Of a stretch of 64,000 bases of DNA, positions 46,538 through 57,839 are shown one piece after another (the stretch's first letter is position 1; each line of letters begins with the position of its first letter). Made by a program: the position numbers and the translations under genes. Source of the stretch: Pomphorhynchus laevis (Eukaryota; Acanthocephala; Palaeacanthocephala; Echinorhynchida; Pomphorhynchidae); assembly GCA_012934845.2 (NCBI GenBank), contig WNNJ02000854.1:62001-126000 (forward strand), read 5' to 3'. Under the pieces are notes generated by a model. The model was not told where the DNA came from and did no database searches. It worked only from the letters and a program-made list of their open reading frames with translations.

Positions 46538-47230
46538 TCCACAATCTCACTTGCTTAGGCTTCCATTTCGATGATCACCTTTCTCTTAAACCCTTCGTCC
46601 GTGACAAGGTCCGCTCATCTAACTTAATTCTCCGTGACATCCGCCGTATCCGCCCCCTTATCGACTTCCGTTCTTGTATGTATCTTCTTTCATCGCTTCT
46701 TTTCCCTAAAATCGATTACTGCCTTAGCCTTTTCGCCAATTCTCCAAAATCCATCATCCTACCCCTACAACGAATAATCAACACCGCCGTTCGAGTGCTC
46801 TTTCGTCTCCGTCGCTTCGACCACACATCCACATATTTTGCCCAACTCTCCTGGCCCACCATCCACATCCGTATCAAACTCCGCCTTCTTCTCGTTACCT
46901 TTCGGCTCATCGCTTTCGGCTCCCCATCGTTCATCAACCTTCCTTTCTTAGAACGATACTCGCCCCACCTCGCTATTGCTTCGTTCCTGTCATACCCTCT
47001 TACTCCACGTTCCTAATTACTCCAACAACTACGGTATCCGATCCTTCCTCGTCGTCGCCTACTCGCCTGGAATCAACTTCATCTCGACGTCCGCCGCACC
47101 CCCTCCTTTATCACATTTAAACACCTTCTCCGTTCACACCTTCTCGACACCTGATTCACAGTCTTGTTTTGTTGTGGTCATGTAAGCGTGCGCTGGCACG
47201 CATTTGCCACGTTAAAATAAATCCTTTTTT
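44846..47230 (+). mobile_element. LINE family A copy 2, 5'-truncated
   Basis: 2385 bp, beginning at the point equal to about 40072 of copy 1, so the leader, ORF1 and most of the endonuclease are missing. RT is nearly intact apart from one frameshift near 46535 and further breaks near 47000. RT protein identity to copy 1 is about 80% over well-aligned blocks by eye, so the two belong to separate sublineages. The 3' end has the hairpin GCGTGC/GCACGC and ACGTTAAAATAAATCCTTTTTT. Flanked by ATAAC duplications within LINE F. Confidence 0.92.
47186..47201 (+). other. LINE A 3' hairpin (copy 2)
   Basis: GCGTGC-GCTG-GCACGC, a 6-bp stem and 4-nt loop, followed by ATTTGCCACGTTAAAATAAA. It is the same position as the copy 1 hairpin with a compensating base-pair change. 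Confidence 0.7.
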
Positions 47231-47645
47231 ATAACATTATGAACGGAATGAATGTTTTGGTACTACAGGACACAAATCGCTGATGTAATGAAATTATTTT
47301 TTTATAAGTATACTACATTTTTTATTTTCTTTTAAGTTCATCGTTTTATTAAATGATAAAATACAGTGTAAGATTGTACTCTTAATAAAGGAATTAAATT
47401 AATTGAGTAAAGCTATCTATAAATGTTTCTACTAAATTGTTGAAAAAATTAAATATTTAAAACATCGTTTATGAATAAATATTATATACAATGTATATTA
47501 TATTTAGATAAAGGATCTTTTAAAGGAACTAATGTATTCTGAGGTTTCGAGCCCCGTTTTTCGATTTATTGCCAAAATGTGATCAATCGTATACTAATAA
47601 TGTACGTCTTTCTAAGTAAAATTTCAATCTTGCACAAAATATAAT
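47231..47645 (+). mobile_element. LINE family F 3' part, right half
   Basis: Continues the F sequence (ATTATGAACGGAATGAATG... ACACAAATCGCTGATG) and its 3' untranslated region, closely matching 55406-55812. The encoded end is MNGMNVLVLQDTNR-stop in both copies. Confidence 0.75.
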
Positions 47646-47961
47646 ATTTCAAGTATTATATATAAACAGTATTATTTGAATATTATTATTCATACATTTA
47701 GTCCATAGCGTTATAGCCTTAGCTATTATATAGCTTACTTGAAATCCTATGCTTTTATGAGAAATATAAAGGCATGTATTATATCTATTACAATACATCA
47801 TATAATAATAGATTATAATAGATTATAATATATTATAATATATTATAGTATATCTATGTATTAGATAAATAATTAATATTAATATCATTAATATTATATT
47901 TTATATTATATAATTAATATCATGTTAATTATGGAAAATACAAATATTATTAAAGCCGAGC
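47646..47961. other. A/T tandem-rich spacer
   Basis: Contains repeated ATAATAGATT and ATAATATATT units around 47800-47870. No coding feature. Confidence 0.5.
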
Positions 47962-49163
47962 GTGATATTAGAACAATCAAATTATTTTACTGACATCGGG
48001 ACTAACATCACAGAAGAAGGCATCGGTTTACCTGGATCCTTTATTGGCATTGATTTATTTTTTTATAAAAATGTGTCTAAGAAGATAAGTAAGTGGATGA
48101 CAATCTTAGAGCGGTTGGCTGAAATCGCCATTTCCGACCCACAAGTAGCTTACTGTGCGTATGTCTTCTCCCTTCAACACAGATGGACACATCTTATCAG
48201 GACGTGTAAATGCAAAGGAGAATGGTTCAATGATTTGGAGGATATCCTATCGACAAAGGTATTGACATCAATAACTGTATTAAGAGAAATTTCTGATTTG
48301 AGACGTTTTATCTTTCAACTTCCCATAAAGCATGGCGGATTAGGGTTGCTAAATATTAAAGAGCGAGCAGTGTATGAATATGAGCGTTCATACAAAATGA
48401 CCCATCCACTAAATGAATATCACTCCATGAAGGAAGTAAGATTCTTACAGGATCGGATTTCAAAACAAATGAAGGAAGAGTCCACTAATAGAACGAAGTT
48501 TAATATATCAAGTATCATGGATAAAGTAGACAATGTTTCAAAAAAACTTTGCTATTTGCTTCAGAAAAAGGTGCCTCTTCTTGGCTTTCAATGCGTCCAT
48601 TTGCAGTTCAGGGATTGTGTCTGAGCCCTCAGCAATTTCGAGATGGACTTTCATTGCGTTTTGGTTGGGATCCGATCGGTGTGTCAAAATGCATTTGTGG
48701 GGAGGATGTCAGTGTAACACATTCACCCTCATGTAGACACGGTGGATTCACCCTTATTCGTCATGATATAATACGGGATACAATTTGCCAATCATTGGAG
48801 GAAGTTTGTAAAGGAGTGCATGTTGAACCCGTATTATCTCCAGTAAGAAATTATGTGATCACGCGCGCTACAACTTCAAATGATAACAACGAATGTCTTG
48901 ATATTTCATGCCTAGGGTTGTTTGGAAGTACGATTAAGCGGTCCTTAATGAACGTTTCAATTTTCAACATATATGATCAATCTTACTCTCACAAAACACC
49001 TGCAAGTACATATGAATATCACGAGGAAAGAAAAAGATCAGAGTATCTCGAACGTGTTTCCAATGTGGAGCAATGTGGATTTATACCTTTGATTTTTTTC
49101 ATCTTAGGTGGTACCGAACGAGCTGCATCTCATGTTCTAATATATATTTTATATATTATATAA
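47962..49163 (+). mobile_element. Retroelement polyprotein C-terminal fragment (family D)
   Basis: Two successive plus-strand frames (47962-48624 and 48549-49163) match the C-terminal part of an RT-bearing polyprotein widespread in invertebrate genomes. Blocks seen: LERLAEIAISDPQVAYCAYV, FSLQHRWTHLIRT, IFQLPIKHGGLGLLN, SEKGASSWLSMRPF, FRDGLSLRFGWDP. Then a zinc-binding group CICGEDVSVTHSPSCRHGGF, RHDIIRDTI, the nuclease-like ECLDISCLGLFG and MNVSIFNIYDQSYS, and the tail YHEERKRSEYLERVSNVEQC. The RT itself is not in the window. The element is broken (at least one break). Its exact class is not certain, so it is treated as a fossil. Confidence 0.7.
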
Positions 49164-49464
49164 AATTATTATATTATATCATATTATAGAGGCCCAAACT
49201 GATGACAGCGGAAGTCTTTTTAATTCCCATTTCTATACCACAAAGTAGAACTTATATTCTGCTCTTCAAGTAAATGCAACAGTTTATGTTCTATCTAAAA
49301 TCTAATTATATTCAAGAGCTTGGTAACCGCCTAGAGCAGGCTGATTTAAATATCTGTGATTGCTCGAATAACTATAATACTGACGAAATGAATGACTTTC
49401 GAAGGTATGATCATGCCATGAATATTAACTTTATAAAAACGATTTCAATTAGCAGAAAATGCCT

Positions 49465-49600
49465 TATTTTTCATAACCAGATCCACTAAGATGCATAATA
49501 TTCAAAATACGACATACATGAGGATACTGAACCGCAATATGATGAAATACAGTGTAAGATTTTATTCTTAATAAACGGATTAAATCAATTAAGTAATATT
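49465..49600 (+). repeat. Fragment related to the LINE F 3' untranslated region
   Basis: TTTTTCATAACCAGATCCAC (49466) matches 55814, and AATACAGTGTAAGATT with TTCTTAATAAA (49549-49573) matches 47350 and 55530. The blocks are in a different order from those copies, so this is a rearranged scrap. Confidence 0.5.
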
Positions 49601-49639
49601 AAACTTTTTCTAAAGAATTATAAACGGTAGTCGCTTCTG

Positions 49640-50560
49640 TGTTGACAACAAAGACCAGTTAGTATTACTTGCGCACGTGTAGGGTTTTGGATAGCCTATT
49701 TTGTCGCAGCATTAAGAACTTTCTTGAATCTGGCAATACGCTATGTAATAATCAACATGATTTCAGAACAAAAACAATATACGCTCACCAATCTTTTAAG
49801 TGCTTAGAAAGATTGGGCTTAATGGAATAATAAGGGTATTGGCGTCGATGTCATATTTTTCAACTTTTTAAAAGCATTTGATCAGGTGAATCATGATCTG
49901 CTAGTTATGAAACTTCAAGCAATGGGTTTAAATGTTATCTTAATTCGTTGGATACAATTCTAAATCTTATCGTACGTACAAGGTCGATATAAATAGAACA
50001 TATTCGCAAGTGTATGATATCCAAGCGGGCATACCTCAGGCTTCGGTATTTGGACTGTTGCTATTTAGCATTTACATTAACGAACTGTCGAACTTATTGT
50101 CATCGTGCTCGCTTTTATATGCAGATGACTTGAAATGTTGGATGCCGATAAGAGTGCTAACAGATTTCGAGTGCTTACAAGACGATGTCGATATAGTTGC
50201 CGGTTGGAAGCGTGCAAATCGTCTAGATATAAGCATTCAGAAATGCAAACATCTAAAAAATATTAAAGAATTAAACAGTATTCGTCAATTTAATTATCGT
50301 CTTGGGAATAAATATATAAAATTAGTGGAACATTTTAAGGACCTTGGAATTTAAATCTCAAATAACCTTTCGGCAAAATGTCATATTGAGTATGCCGCTC
50401 CAAAGCGATTCGGATGGTGGGTTATCTTTCGAGTACATTTTTAACTCCCTTGATTCACAAATGTTCAAACCATTGATCAACGCGTACATGCTCAGTCATT
50501 TACTATATGCATCCTTGTGTATATCCGGGGTAGCGTCAACTCGCAAAAAAATATAAAATT
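49640..50560 (+). mobile_element. LINE RT fragment (family E)
   Basis: The frame 50010-50354 has AGIPQASVFGLLLFSIYINE, SSCSLLYADDLKCWMPI and DDVDIVAGWKRANRLDISIQ followed by KCKH and KLVEHFKDLGI, the catalytic core and following motifs of a CR1/Jockey-group RT. Upstream, in other frames, GVDVIFFNFLKAFDQVNHDL (about 49835-49895) is motif A. A downstream frame 50344-50556 has PLINAYMLSHLLYASLCISG, the region after KDLGI. The endonuclease is absent. Frameshifts and stops are present but the YADD box is intact. LINE F (tail only) could be the end of the same family; this cannot be shown because they do not overlap. Confidence 0.7.
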
Positions 50561-51409
50561 TAAGAAATTATTTAGTACATTAGAATTAATTTGGGATCAT
50601 ATTTTTTAAAAGAATACGTAAAAGTAAAGATTTGAAAAAAGATAAGAATTATTGATTTCGAACTTACATGTGAAAGATTTATCGTGTGCATCAAGGTAAG
50701 CATTGATGCACTTGATGCTTACCTTGGGGAAAGTGAGGTGGGAAAGAAAAAACTTGACGATAAAGCGCTGCTGATTTCCCACCAATCAAAATTTGATAGA
50801 ATTTAGGAGGAGTGGATCTAGATGTTCCATCAATAAGGCAAACTCTTGAATTTTCAATATATTTTATCTTATAGCAATGGAAAAATATAACAAATCTTTC
50901 CTAACTATTAACTCCACTATAATGCAAGCGAAACTTATTACCATGGTTGTCTACCATGTAAGGGCTTAATTTTTTTACAAAAACCTTGTGGCGAGTTGAC
51001 ACCTATTTCAAACAAAACGAGTTGACACAAAGCCTGTATATCCGCGAACAAATCATAAGTCAATATAATAATAAAGATTTTCTTAACTATTTTCTTAATT
51101 AATTGACTTTTATTTAAAATTTTATGAATTGAATAATAAATAACAGAATATATATCGAATAAGGATAATATAATCTATATACAAAATATAGATTTCTAAT
51201 CAATTCCTTTGTAGTATGGACAATTTCTTTAAAATGCACAGTTATTCACCTATGACAGCAATTGATTTTAAAGATTTTTCTATTAACACGTTTGATTTCA
51301 GCGTTGTATTTAAAGATTTTCTTAATAAAATGATACATAGAGTAGAGTAAATAAATAATGTCAATGTCAGTTAAAAAGACAAGTCAAATCAGAGGATCAT
51401 CGCCATTAA
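50561..51409. other. AT-rich spacer with a 12-bp stem hairpin
   Basis: 50692-50703 (CAAGGTAAGCAT) and 50715-50726 (ATGCTTACCTTG) form a perfect 12-bp stem with an 11-nt loop. No gene or named repeat otherwise. Confidence 0.5.
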
Positions 51410-51439
51410 CAACTGTAAAGTCTTCTCTCTTCACGGTCT

Positions 51440-51530
51440 TAGGTCCGGTGGGATCTGAACCCCACAGCCAATCAAACACGCCGCCATTCGACTGAACCAC
51501 CCGGGGTCTTTCGACCCCGAAGAATTCAAT
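51440..51530 (-). other. Structured 3' end of LINE family B
   Basis: On the sense (minus) strand: a 7-bp hairpin CGGGGTC-GAAA-GACCCCG with a GNRA-type loop (51502-51519). It is followed by TGGTTCAGTCGAATGG (similar to a pol III A box) and GTGGG-GTTCAGAT-CCCAC (51448-51465), a 5-bp stem whose loop resembles a tRNA T-arm. Equivalents exist in other copies: GTGGGAT/ATCCCAC at 28895-28911 and TGTGGTTCAGCCTGAATGG with GGGT/ACCC at 36190-36248. No acceptor stem pairs, so it is not a tRNA gene. Confidence 0.6.
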
Positions 51531-51689
51531 CGAGGCGGACTATGCTGGGTAAACGCGAGATGAGCAGCTTAAGAAACCTTAGCCTTTGCTCTGGGGGACG
51601 TCTTCTAGAAAAGAAGACTAATTCCGAGATAGTCCAAGTGCCCAGAAGTGCACCTGAGTTTTCCCTTTCAATGACAGATGCTGGGTGCG

Positions 51690-53760
51690 TTTCAGGGCCA
51701 AACTAGCTCACTTCAGGATACGTTTAAGTCTATCCAGGTCGGCTTTCGCCGACCAGTTCACCGTAACGGTGAAACCCAGGTATTTTATTCGACTCGTGAA
51801 GACAGGTTGGGGTTGATTAGTCAAAATGGAGGAGAGTGCAGAGAGTGCTAATCTCTTAAGTTTTTGATTTGTTGCAGGGGCTTCATGAAAGACGACCACC
51901 TGCGATTTAGCGGAGTTTAAAATAAGATTGGACTTGGGTAACTGGTCTTTTAGTCTTGAAAAGAAACAGCTGATGTCCGAGACTACGTCTTTGCATCTGC
52001 GTCCAGAGAACAGGTATGTGGTATCATCAGCGTATATTACTAGACGTTGTTCGCGTTTAAATAATTTAGAGTTCAATAGAAGCAGCAATAAACAAGATAG
52101 AAGAAAGAGGGGATCCCTGGGGCACACCCATAATAGAGTAGAACTGACGCGCATCAGGGTCGTCATCATAATAGAATCGCTTGATGTACAGCAGTATCTC
52201 CACCCTGTTAACAATTCTCGCAGGCAACTCAAGGGACATGAGAGAAGAGATAACAAAGGGAATGGAAATGCGGTCAAATACATCAGAAAAATCAAGGAAA
52301 ACAGCCACAGCAAGTCGGTAACTATTAACCTGACAGAACTGATCCACTTCATCTACTGCTGAATGTATCGAGCGACCTTTGACGAACCTATGGAAACTTG
52401 GTGGGATTAAATTTCGCTTACTCAGATTATCGCGAATTCTACGCGCAAGCGCTTTTTCGTAGATCGAGACGAGGGAATTTTGAATCGATATCGGCCGCAG
52501 GTCTTTAGGACAACAAACCGGATTTTTCTTAGGTAGAAACATACGTCTACTAATGTTGATGCCGGCCACATCAGATGGGGTGGCTAATAGAATTGTTACG
52601 GCCACTTATCTTCTTTGATCGGGTGTCAAAAGCTGACAGACACGAGAAGATAGTGGAGCGACAGATTTGGAGGTGCCCGGAAGAGGCCCCCAGGAGTTAA
52701 GGATATCTGTGACAGATAAATCCCGACTTTTGAAGTCTCTCCAAGGCGGAATTGGCTGAGGAGATTCAGTGGCACCATAATTATGTAAGGATAGTGACCC
52801 AATGCCCTATCCTTCCAACAAACGAACTTCTTCTTGAATATCTTCCAGAAAAATACTGGGCAGGATTAAGAGAAGCAATGCTTGCACTATCCTTACCCAG
52901 TTAGAACCTATATTTAGTGCCCCGATGTTCTTTCGAGAGAACTTGCCTGGCAGAAGCAGAGAGATTGGGAAGACAAAGCATATACGCTAAGGTCTTTATC
53001 GCGATAGCTTGTGAACAAAGTTAGGAATTAAATTCGGTTAAACTCTCATTACCAATTCGGGGAAGCGTTGGAAGCTGCCTGAAATAAAGCCACTCTGATA
53101 GGATCCAAGTGGAATCTCCTTCGAAGCAGCGCATCCTCTTCTATCCACCAGCGAATCAGGTCATGAGAGGTGAACATATGTTGTCGCGACTGCTCCGTGC
53201 AGTGGGGTTTCAGCAAACACCTCTCATGGAGCAGTAATAAGTCGAGGAGAGAATTCGTTGATGTGCAATAAAAGGTGGGAGTGGTGGTTTGTGAATAAAA
53301 TAACCGTTCCTGGCTCTGCGAAGTGCTGCATTAATCCATCGACCAATTATGTCGTTGAAGTCATTAAGTACCATGTCATAGCCGCTATCGATGATCCTAT
53401 CTAGGAAGTCACGGTTCTTGTGAATATCCCCTGGACGGGTGTAGACATTGGCTAGACTGAGGCGTTTACCGTTCTTACCGAGTGAAACTACTAAACAAGA
53501 CAGGACTGGACAAGAATAGTTGAGTAGAAAATACGATCTTAGGGAGCATTTAACTAAGGTTAAAAGACCTTGAGATGAAGAGGAGTGAGGTGGGGTTATG
53601 TACGGATTATAGTGGGAATAAATATGCTTTGGTAAGAATCGAGTAATGTCCTGGGGGAGACGGATAGACCGCGTCTCCTGGAGGACTAACATCTGCATAT
53701 CTACCAGATAGAAGTCTAAATGCAGAAGCACCTCCTGAATTCCACTGAAGAATATTCAGT
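51690..53760 (-). pseudogene. LINE family B ORF2 (endonuclease-reverse transcriptase), broken
   Basis: Frame 53731-53210: VLQETRSIRLPQDITRFLPK, NGKRLSLANVYTRPGD, DMVLNDFNDIIGRWINAALR (endonuclease; the usual GDFN reads NDFN). RT frame 52605-52066: CPKDLRPISIQNSLVSIYEK, FVKGRSIHSAVDEV, AVAVFLDFSDVFDRISIPF (motif A with DVFDR), RQFYSIMGVPQGSPLSSILF. The frame 52352-51708 carries LVIYADDTTYLFSGRRCKDV, LILNSAKSQVVVFHEAP and IKYLGFTVTVNWSAKADLDR. At least four frameshifts. The catalytic YADD is intact. Confidence 0.82.
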
Positions 53761-53789
53761 GAAAAAGGCCCACGACTACTATGTATTGT

Positions 53790-55035
53790 GTTAGGTCAGC
53801 TGGGTGGGATTGCCTCAACCCTAGATGAAGTTAGGGGTGGAAGGGTTACCATTTTCGCCACTAACTCTATCCAGAGTGGGCACTTGCCTACGGGCATTAT
53901 CTTCATTTCCCATGGAGGCATTTTTTCCCTTCAGAAGCTTTCCAATATTTACAGGGGGGTGAATGCGTGAGCCGAGGCCCCCTTTTCTTGGATTCTTGAA
54001 TTGCTTCTTTTGTAATTTTAGGCGAGGCGTAAAAGGATGTAGCCAAGGCCGAGAACAGGTCCTCCATACGTTAGAAAGCTGCTTGAATCTTGCTATCGGT
54101 GATTCTCAAAAGCTCTGTATCAGACATTCTCGCGGCAACATTGAAAAAAAGAATTGCCTTTTTTGCGGACATCTGTCGATTGTTAATTGAGAAAGAATTT
54201 TTGTAAGCTTTATAAATTCAGGACATTTGCGTGACCAGGCGGGGTGGCACCCCCGCAATTTGAGCACAAGTGGGGGGTGCATCTCTCTCCGGACTCATGA
54301 ATATGGCTCAAGCCAAATATACCACAGCTCTTGGTTAAAGAGCAGCTAGAGGACCAGTGCCCTAAGCGTGGCACTGGTTGCAGTGTGGATAAGTGAAATT
54401 ATCCATCGATATAACTTCGAACTTAAGATAAAACTCCATAAAGGAGTTTTGGTTAGACAGCCAAAATTTCGGCATGAACAATTTGAACTGAGCCGAAACT
54501 TATCGGTAAGGGATGTCCACTCTTCCCTTGAGTGGACGTGGGGTAGAGAGTTTGAATTTAGGCTTTAAGTCCGCGGCATCTTCATCATCCAGGCGGGTTG
54601 GTAAATTCGAAATTTTTAAAGATGCCATGATAGTTTAAGATTTATTGTTCCGAGGTCTTGAAAATTTTCATAGAAGAAAGCAACATACTCATCAATAAGA
54701 TCAGGTGATAAAAATGAGATCTTAATCTCTGATTCGAAAAATCTTACTGAATGAAATATGATTCGATTTTCGTATTTTGCAGCAAATTTTTTTAGAAAGA
54801 TTCTGGACAGGTTGTTTCTCGCCTGTGGTTGAGTCAGCTTGACAATCGCTAGATTATTTATTTTGGGGATTGGGGAGAGTACCTTCTTATCCAGAGAAAA
54901 AACAGAAACTTTACTGACCTTGTCTTCTGCGGGACCCCAAGTTTTAACATCAATTTCGCCTGTACCAACTTCTCTTTTGCAGGAATTTTGGTGCATCTTT
55001 TGAATCTTTTGAAGCTCCGACGTGCACACTTCCAT
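53790..55035 (-). pseudogene. LINE family B ORF1 (zinc-knuckle protein), broken
   Basis: Frame 55035-54616 opens MEVCTSELQKIQKMHQNSCK and includes INNLAIVKLTQPQARNNLSR, aligning with the ORF1 of the plus copy at 32532. Downstream, split over frames between about 54420 and 54200, are zinc-knuckle traces: PHCNQCHA, SCGIFGLSHIHESG and CSNCGGATPPGHA followed by KCPEF, the pattern of the final CCHC knuckle of such ORF1 proteins. The C-terminal part (54150-53970) has RMSDTELLRITDSKIQAAF and RMEDLFSALATSFYASPKI. Several frameshifts. Confidence 0.68.
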
Positions 55036-55112
55036 GTTTATTGCTGATATAGGTCAATATGATTAGAGAGCATTTATACGTCGAGCAACGATGCTGGATA
55101 GGTTAATACATT

Positions 55113-55820
55113 CATTGCCTTACAATAGCCGGCATGAGATTCTAAATGTGCAATTTTCAAAGACTAATTGGAACTCGTGTGATATGCGCTTGATTTGGAA
55201 GAATTTGCATGATCCTCATCATGCTTTGTCCGGCATGATCCGTATTCGCTTATGCCGGTATTTACGTGAGCATTCTTTTGTTGGGGAGTATCAGTGGATT
55301 GTTCATACAAGGACACTACAGTTTAACCACCGAACTGTGAAGTTGTGGAATTCACTAAGAACTAGTACAGTTGAAACTGAATCGCTGGATAAATTCAAGC
55401 ATAACTTTATGAACGGAATGAATGTTTTGGTACTACAGGACACAAATCGCTGATGCAATGAAATTAATTTTTTATAAGTATACTACATTTTTTATTTTCT
55501 TTTAAGTTCATCGTTTTATTAAATGATAAAATACAGTGTAAGATTGTACTCTTAATAAAGGAATTAAATTAATTGAGTAAAGCTATATATAAATGTTTCT
55601 ACTAAATTGCTGAAAAAATTAAATATTTAAAACATCGTTTATGAATAAATATTATATACAATGTATATTATATTTAGATAAAGGATCTTTTAAAGGAACT
55701 AATGTATTCTGAGGTTTCGAGCCCTGTTTTTCGATTTATCGGAAAATGTAATCAATCAGATGCTAACGATGTACGTCTTTCTAAGTAAAATTTCAATCTT
55801 GCACAAAATACATTATTTTT
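55113..55820 (+). mobile_element. LINE family F 3' fragment, uninterrupted copy
   Basis: Encodes the RT tail in one frame (55091-55453; MIRIRLCRYLREHSFVGEYQ, LQFNHRTVKLWNSLRTSTVE, KHNFMNGMNVLVLQDTNR-stop) plus about 360 bp of AT-rich 3' untranslated sequence. It is the closest relative of 44553-44845 + 47231-47645 and preserves the site without the LINE A insertion (single ATAAC at 55401-55405). The endonuclease and RT core are missing. Confidence 0.8.
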
Positions 55821-55940
55821 CATAACCATATCCACTAAGATGCATAACTTCATCTTTAATAATTTCATACAATTAGATATATAGCTAATATTTTATTCTA
55901 ATCTGCAGTAAATATAATCAGTATTACAGGATGTTATTAT

Positions 55941-56580
55941 GTCCTGCCCTGTTGAGTTGTTTGGACAGCATAATTTCTGTCGTAATGCGACCTAATAGCT
56001 GAAGCTATTATGTAGCCAGCTAAAATACAAGTTAGTCGAAGAGGTCCGGAAATATCTCAACAAAATGAAATTCAACCGACTACCAACAAGACGATTTCAA
56101 TGCATCATTTCGATCTGATAAAGGACCACCATATTTATCGTCAATATAGTGTATGTTGAGGGACGAAACAACGATGATACAGAAACGTCCACTGAAAAGT
56201 CCTGCCCTGTGGAGTTGTTTGGACATCATGCTTTCTGTCGTAATGCGACCTAATAGCTGAAGCTATTATGTAGCCAGCTAAAATACAAGTTAGTCGAAGA
56301 TGTCCGGAAATATTTCAACAAAATGAAATTCAACCGACTACCAACAAGACGATTTCAATGCATCATTTCGATCTGATGGAGGACAACCATGTATATCGTC
56401 AATATAGTACATGCTGAGGGACGAAACAACGATGATGCAGGGACGTCCACTGATAAGTCCCACCCTGTGGAGTTGTTTGGACAGCATGCTTTCTGTCGTA
56501 ATGCGACCTGATAGCTGAAGCTATTATGTAGCCAGCTAAAATACAAGTTAGTCGAAGAAGTCCGGAAATTTCTCAACAAA
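55941..56580 (+). repeat. 258-bp tandem repeat, about 2.5 copies
   Basis: Units start GTCCTGCCCTGTKGAGTTGT at 55941 and 56199 and GTCCCACCCTGTGGAGTTGT at 56457, an exact 258-bp period with few differences. Each unit contains the palindrome TAATAGCTGAAGCTATTA. The third copy stops after about 120 bp. A minisatellite-like array; frames across it contain stops in every copy. Confidence 0.85.
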
Positions 56581-57839
56581 ATAAAATAAAATGCATTTCC
56601 TCAAGTAACATCTCAATCTAACAAAATGTGTATAATATTTCAAAAACATTTTTAAAATAAATTTCGTTGTAATTAAAATCTTATTTGTTTCCCTTATAAG
56701 TGGAACAAACGCCTGGTTGTATATCTGCACCAACAGTTGAGACTATCCATCACTGAGTAGCCAAAACAATGGCGACCAGCATCTCTTTTTGCTTGGGTAC
56801 GTTTTTATTGCTTTGTTTATATGAGATTGTTCAGATTATGAGAAAGTGATTTGTACACAGAATGTGCTCTCAGTTAGCCTTTATAACATGTCATCTGATA
56901 TTAATAGTTTCCTTTCAAATCATTTCTTCAGTAAAGCAAATGTATAATTTTCTAGTTAGATGTATAACTTTATCTTTAATAATTGCATGATAACAGAACA
57001 TTGAAACGTACGTGAACAAGGGACGGATTTTCGCCATAGATTTGGCTATGCAGATGTATATTGGCAAAAGGCTTTAATCCATGGCATATAATATAAATCA
57101 GTGTAGACGAGTAATTGCATAGTGTAAACGAGTAATTGCATATGGAACGGAAGCAAATGTGTACGACCCGAGCAACATATGCCTACAATAGAATCAACAT
57201 GCCACATTAGCAGCCTATAATTGAAACAGCATCTACATACAACTTGTTCCCAGAAAAAGGCGTTCATACTTTGCATAATATAACTTGTTATGTGGGACAA
57301 CAAGTTACATAAGGCTAATTAACATACGAATAATTAATATACTGTGATATATTAATTTTGCAAATAAAAATATAAATTTACATATTATACTTATAATATG
57401 CATAATTTACAAATGCATAATTTACATAATTTACTCATCACATCAAGTTTCGTATTTTTTGAAATATTGGACTCTCTAGATTACATCAGAATTTTTTAGC
57501 TCCAATATAAACTTTACGAACTCAATAAAGTTTTTCCATTATTTGCACTGTAAAAAGATCAAAATTACGGCAAGTCTTTTATTAAAACTTTAGAACATAT
57601 TAAAAATAATTGATTTTGATCTATTTGACGTAAAACTAATGCTTAGTTTAAAGCATGATCAATGAAAAACTTAATCACTAAAATTTACTATCAAGATATA
57701 TCCTATTAAGAAATAAAATTAAAATATATTCGGAAATTAAAATCGCCTTGTGTGCAGTATTTCCAAACCTTTATTGGTTGACAAATTTTATTTACGATAA
57801 TAGCAATGTCCTATAAAATATAAAATACAAATTTGCCAT
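56581..57839. other. AT-rich spacer
   Basis: No gene recognised. A 21-bp direct duplication (AGTGTAGACGAGTAATTGCAT, second copy AGTGTAAACG...) lies at 57100-57141. Confidence 0.4.

Larger units (their letters stand above)
51410..55060 (-). mobile_element. LINE family B copy, minus strand, full structure
   Basis: Reads on the minus strand from ORF1 (55035) to the 3' end (about 51410). It carries both ORFs and a 3' untranslated region with two strong hairpins. It is more GC-rich than the flanks and its sequence is the best preserved of family B, although both ORFs have frameshifts. The 5' end adjoins the LINE F copy that begins at 55113. Confidence 0.82.

Noticed and set aside
51440-51520. Possible tRNA gene
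   Set aside because: A- and B-box-like sequences exist, but the T-loop has eight bases and no acceptor stem pairs; it lies within the LINE B 3' end and is described there.
56355-56579. 74-codon minus-strand frame
   Set aside because: It spans the 258-bp tandem array and is not kept in the other units.
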